A DNA stretch of 64,000 nucleotides. Origin: Bacillota bacterium. GTDB taxonomy: Bacteria > Bacillota > Clostridia > Oscillospirales > Acutalibacteraceae. The translations under genes and the position numbers were made by a program. The notes under the pieces were generated by a model. It saw only the letters and a program-made list of their open reading frames with translations, was not told the DNA's origin and did not search any database. The DNA is taken from contig JAKJCA010000007.1 in the NCBI GenBank assembly GCA_022706685.1, positions 1 to 64,000 on the forward strand, given 5' to 3'. Of this stretch, positions 61,397 to 64,000 are shown one piece after another; within the stretch, counting starts at the first letter, position 1; each line of letters opens with the position of its first letter.

Positions 61397-62782
61397 TTAT
61401 CGCCCGCCGTCGAGCGCTTTCATTACCCTGGCGGCGACCGGTATGGCTTCGCTGTTGCCCGAACCGCCGTTTTCGACCACGACGACGATGGCCAGGGGAA
61501 GGTCGTCCCTTTGCGAAAAGCCCAGGAACCAGGCGTGCGGCTGTTTGCCTTTTTCCACTTCGGCAGTGCCGGTTTTGCCGCACATGCGCAGGCCGGGAAA
61601 GCGGCTGTCGGAATAGTAGTTTTCGACGTTCGAACGCATCAGGCCGCTCAGCCGGGAGGCAGTTTCGGCCGGCATGGACACGCCCTTTTCTTTGAACAGC
61701 GACCCTTTATAGGTGACAATCCCGGAAGGGTTGGTAATGGTGTCGACCAGATAAGGCGCAAGGCCCTCTCCTCCGTTGGCCACCGCTCCGGCAATCATCA
61801 GCATGTGGCAGGGATTGACCAGCGTCGTATGCTGGCCCACGCCCGCCCAGCCGAGCTGCGCCTCGTCGGCGCCGCTGACATTGAAACGGCTTTTTGCGGT
61901 TGCCAGTGCCCCGACAGAGAAACTTTCGCCGAAACCGAGCGACACGGTTTCCTGTGTGAGGCGTTGCGAGCCGAGTTCCACCGCAATTTGGGCAAAGGCC
62001 GAATTGCATGAACGGTTGAACGCTTTTTCGAAATTCAGCTTGCCGTGGACCGCGCTGCAGATAATCGTTCCTGACGGCAGTTCGAGTTTGCCGTCGCAGA
62101 CGAAACTGCGCGTCGTGATATCCCCTATATTTTCGAGCGCAGCGGCGGCAGTCACCACCTTGAAGGTCGACCCGGGGGTATAAAGCCCGGACAGGAACCG
62201 GTTGAGATAGACACCTTCGTATTTTTCCTGGGACGCGAGGGCCATGGCCGACGGCTTGTTGTTGACATCGTATGACGGCGCGGACACCATGCACAGCAGT
62301 TCGCCTGTTTTGTAGTTATAGACCCCGACGGTTCCCTTGCGCCCGTCAAGGGCATTGTAAGCCGCAGCGCAGGCATTTGCGTCGAGGGTCAACCGGATAT
62401 CGCTGCCTCTGCCGTATTTTTTCAGCGTGTAGATGCCGTTGAGAAAACTGTAGCCCGTCAGTTCCTGCCTGTATGCCGACTGGATACCGGTGGAGATAAA
62501 TCCTTCCGTGTCGCCGACGGCGTGCAGGGTGGCTTTGCGGACGGCCCTGCTTTCATGATACAGCCGTTTGCCGCCGTCGCTTTTTGCAAGGACCTCGCCG
62601 TTTCTGTCGGTGATGGCGCCCGCGCTGGCAATCTGCCCGCGGGTGTAAATATGCCGGTTGAAACGGTTGGACGACCAGGCGCCGCCGTTGACGGCAAATT
62701 GCGCCGTCAAAATGACCAGCCCAACGATAAATGCGGCAGCCAGCGCATATAGAACCCCGGCGCGTTTGGCGATGTTCTTCAA
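61397..62782 (-). CDS. penicillin-binding protein 2-like transpeptidase
   Basis: A 461-residue class B-type penicillin-binding protein. One membrane helix (about 8-30) is followed by a short pedestal region (GAITDRNGEVLA near 56) and a transpeptidase domain with Ser205-T-F-Lys208, SCN near 260 (NRSCNSAF) and KTG near 400 (MCGKTGTAEV). The start is TTG at 62782, within a TTGA overlap with the stop of the upstream FtsW/RodA-type gene and after GGGGAGGGACGCGG. The frame stays open a further 116 codons upstream, but that is the other gene's antiphase. Together they form a SEDS-bPBP peptidoglycan polymerase pair. Confidence 0.93.
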   Translation of the reverse strand: MKNIAKRAGVLYALAAAFIVGLVILTAQFAVNGGAWSSNRFNRHIYTRGQIASAGAITDRNGEVLAKSDGGKRLYHESRAVRKATLHAVGDTEGFISTGIQSAYRQELTGYSFLNGIYTLKKYGRGSDIRLTLDANACAAAYNALDGRKGTVGVYNYKTGELLCMVSAPSYDVNNKPSAMALASQEKYEGVYLNRFLSGLYTPGSTFKVVTAAAALENIGDITTRSFVCDGKLELPSGTIICSAVHGKLNFEKAFNRSCNSAFAQIAVELGSQRLTQETVSLGFGESFSVGALATAKSRFNVSGADEAQLGWAGVGQHTTLVNPCHMLMIAGAVANGGEGLAPYLVDTITNPSGIVTYKGSLFKEKGVSMPAETASRLSGLMRSNVENYYSDSRFPGLRMCGKTGTAEVEKGKQPHAWFLGFSQRDDLPLAIVVVVENGGSGNSEAIPVAARVMKALDGGR

Positions 62783-63996
62783 ACCGCGTCCCTCCCCGCG
62801 CGCGCGTTCTTCGATATGGGAATATCCGCTCTTTCCGGCTGCGCGGCGGCTTTGAAGCGGAAACCGGCGCTTTTGATAAAGGCAATGAGGGCCCAGGAGC
62901 CGATGACGCTGGAGCCGCCCCTGCTGATAAAGGGCAGCGTGACGCCCGTCAGCGGAAGAAGGTCGGTGATGCCGAAGATGTTGAGCGCGGTCTGAAACAG
63001 CAGCATGCCGGCGGCAGCGACACAGGCAATCGAGTAGTAGGATGAAGCGGCGGTTCTGGACGCCTTGATGCAGTACACGGCCAGCACCGCGTAGGACGCG
63101 GCGACAAGAAGCCCCAGCAGCAGCCCCCACTCCTCGCAGATCATCCCGAACACCAGGTCGGTCGAAGCGGCATATACCTGCCTGAGTTTGCCCTCGCCGA
63201 TGCCGAGGCCGAGCAGTCCGCCGCTGGCCGAATAAATCAGCACACGCGTCTGCTGGAAACCGCCCGTATCCATATTCTCCCAGATATGCCGGTAGGTGGA
63301 GAAACGTTCCGCCACATAGGGTTTGAAATAGACCACCAGCATCGCGCCCAGCAGCGCGCCGGTGCAGATGAGGATGATCGAGCGCATATCGCCCGACCGC
63401 ATAAAAGCGATCAGGACGAACGTAAAGAAGAAAATCAGCGCCGTTCCGAAATCCCGCATCAGGAAAAGAAGGCCGACGCAGGCGATGGAAAACACGGCGT
63501 ACTTGGCCAGGCTTTTCGTCGACTGCAGTTTGTCGATCGTGACGGCGCCGACAAAAATGAACGCCACTTTCACAAACTCGGACGGCTGTACGGAGAACGA
63601 ACCGATTTTCAGCCAGTTGAGCGCGCCGTTAACGGTTCTCGCCGCGACAAGGTTGAAGGCCAGCACCCCGAGGGCCGCGACCGCGGCGGGTATGCGCAGA
63701 AAGACGGCCGCGGACAGGTTTTTCAGCAGCGCCGACAGCAGCAGATAAGCCGCCGCCCCGGCAATAATGGCAATCAGCTGCTTGAGGGCATAGGAGGTGT
63801 CGATGCTGCCGCAGACGGCGAGACCGATGCCGGAAAGCAGAAAGGCAATGACTTCAACCTCCTGCGAACTTTGAGGGGCAGCCAGGCGCGCCGTCAGGCA
63901 GTAGAGCCATTCCAAGATGATATAGCCGATAAAGATGAGGGCCAATGTCGGGTCGAATCCGCCCGGCGCGAGGACAACCTGCGCGAACGAAATCAA
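62779..63996 (-). CDS. FtsW/RodA/SpoVE (SEDS) family protein, possibly cut at the window edge
   Basis: At least 405 residues with about 10-12 membrane helices. SEDS motifs include GALNWLKIGSFSVQPSEFVKVA near 140 (shown in part), LLFLMRDFGTALIFF near 177, and LPLTGVTLPFISRGGSSV near 350. These enzymes polymerise peptidoglycan glycan strands with a partner class B PBP, which is the next gene here. The frame starts at TTG 63996 with no visible ribosome site and stays open to the window end, so the true start is probably beyond 64000. Family members in Clostridia often carry extra N-terminal helices. Confidence 0.9.
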   Translation of the reverse strand: MISFAQVVLAPGGFDPTLALIFIGYIILEWLYCLTARLAAPQSSQEVEVIAFLLSGIGLAVCGSIDTSYALKQLIAIIAGAAAYLLLSALLKNLSAAVFLRIPAAVAALGVLAFNLVAARTVNGALNWLKIGSFSVQPSEFVKVAFIFVGAVTIDKLQSTKSLAKYAVFSIACVGLLFLMRDFGTALIFFFTFVLIAFMRSGDMRSIILICTGALLGAMLVVYFKPYVAERFSTYRHIWENMDTGGFQQTRVLIYSASGGLLGLGIGEGKLRQVYAASTDLVFGMICEEWGLLLGLLVAASYAVLAVYCIKASRTAASSYYSIACVAAAGMLLFQTALNIFGITDLLPLTGVTLPFISRGGSSVIGSWALIAFIKSAGFRFKAAAQPERADIPISKNARAGRDAV

Positions 63997-64000
63997 CTGA

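Noticed and set aside
61397..63130. A long penicillin-binding protein with a 116-residue N-terminal extension.
   Set aside because: The extension lies within the FtsW/RodA-type gene in another frame; a TTG with a strong ribosome site marks the real start at 62782.

Overview
The window looks like a chromosomal segment of an anaerobic, moderately GC-rich Gram-positive bacterium of the Clostridia, most like the Oscillospiraceae/Ruminococcaceae. This is inferred from gene content: a glycyl radical enzyme with its activase, a dockerin-ended surface protein, an IPQTG-type sorting signal, lipobox lipoproteins, a heterodimeric ABC exporter, Gram-positive cell-wall genes and strong AGGAGG-type ribosome sites. 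Initiation at TTG is common; at least six genes are best explained by it. I saw no phage, plasmid, transposase or CRISPR locus.

Layout. 0-3.4 kb: htpG and a glycerophosphodiester phosphodiesterase. 3.4-9.9 kb: a 1291-residue secreted Ig-like/DUF2436/InlB-repeat/FIVAR/dockerin protein, a YfcC-type carrier and a zinc-ribbon membrane protein. 10-14.3 kb: an SDR reductase with a lipoprotein, tRNA-Thr(CGU), a small acidic repeat protein and a secreted CHAP/NlpC-like, SH3, FN3 protein. 14.5-22.5 kb: a glycan locus with a glycoside-hydrolase-like protein overlapping a sulfatase, a GPH-family sugar symporter, a DUF4838 protein and a GNAT acetyltransferase, interrupted by a CTAGANN heptamer array and a hairpin-rich repeat.

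22.5-24.8 kb: the most interesting locus. A sigma-A promoter, a cobalamin riboswitch and a switchable terminator control two overlapping genes. One encodes a secreted alpha/alpha-toroid protein with a sortase-type tail, the other a lipoprotein with a DUF4430 domain. These two folds form the two halves of animal intrinsic factor/transcobalamin, so I read the pair as a split, surface-attached B12 capture system.

24.8-33.1 kb: a FadR-type regulator with a visible operator, an unassigned glycyl radical enzyme, its radical-SAM activase and a flavin split-barrel protein, convergent with an Old Yellow Enzyme-type reductase and an extended SDR. 33.2-42.8 kb: glpK, malate/lactate-type dehydrogenase, malic enzyme, HAD phosphatase, aldose epimerase, an orphan membrane-anchored surface protein and a two-component system, all on the + strand. 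42.9-52 kb: M3 peptidase, Gfo/Idh/MocA oxidoreductase, nitroreductase, HtrA protease, D,D-carboxypeptidase, metallophosphoesterase and glutamate dehydrogenase. 52.2-61.3 kb: FHA protein, M16 peptidase, proB-proA, a membrane protein, a PHP phosphoesterase and a heterodimeric ABC exporter. 61.4-64 kb: a penicillin-binding protein and an FtsW/RodA-type protein that runs to the window edge.

Starts were chosen from ribosome sites, promoters and domain boundaries. Long open frames lying antisense to clear genes were treated as high-GC shadows.
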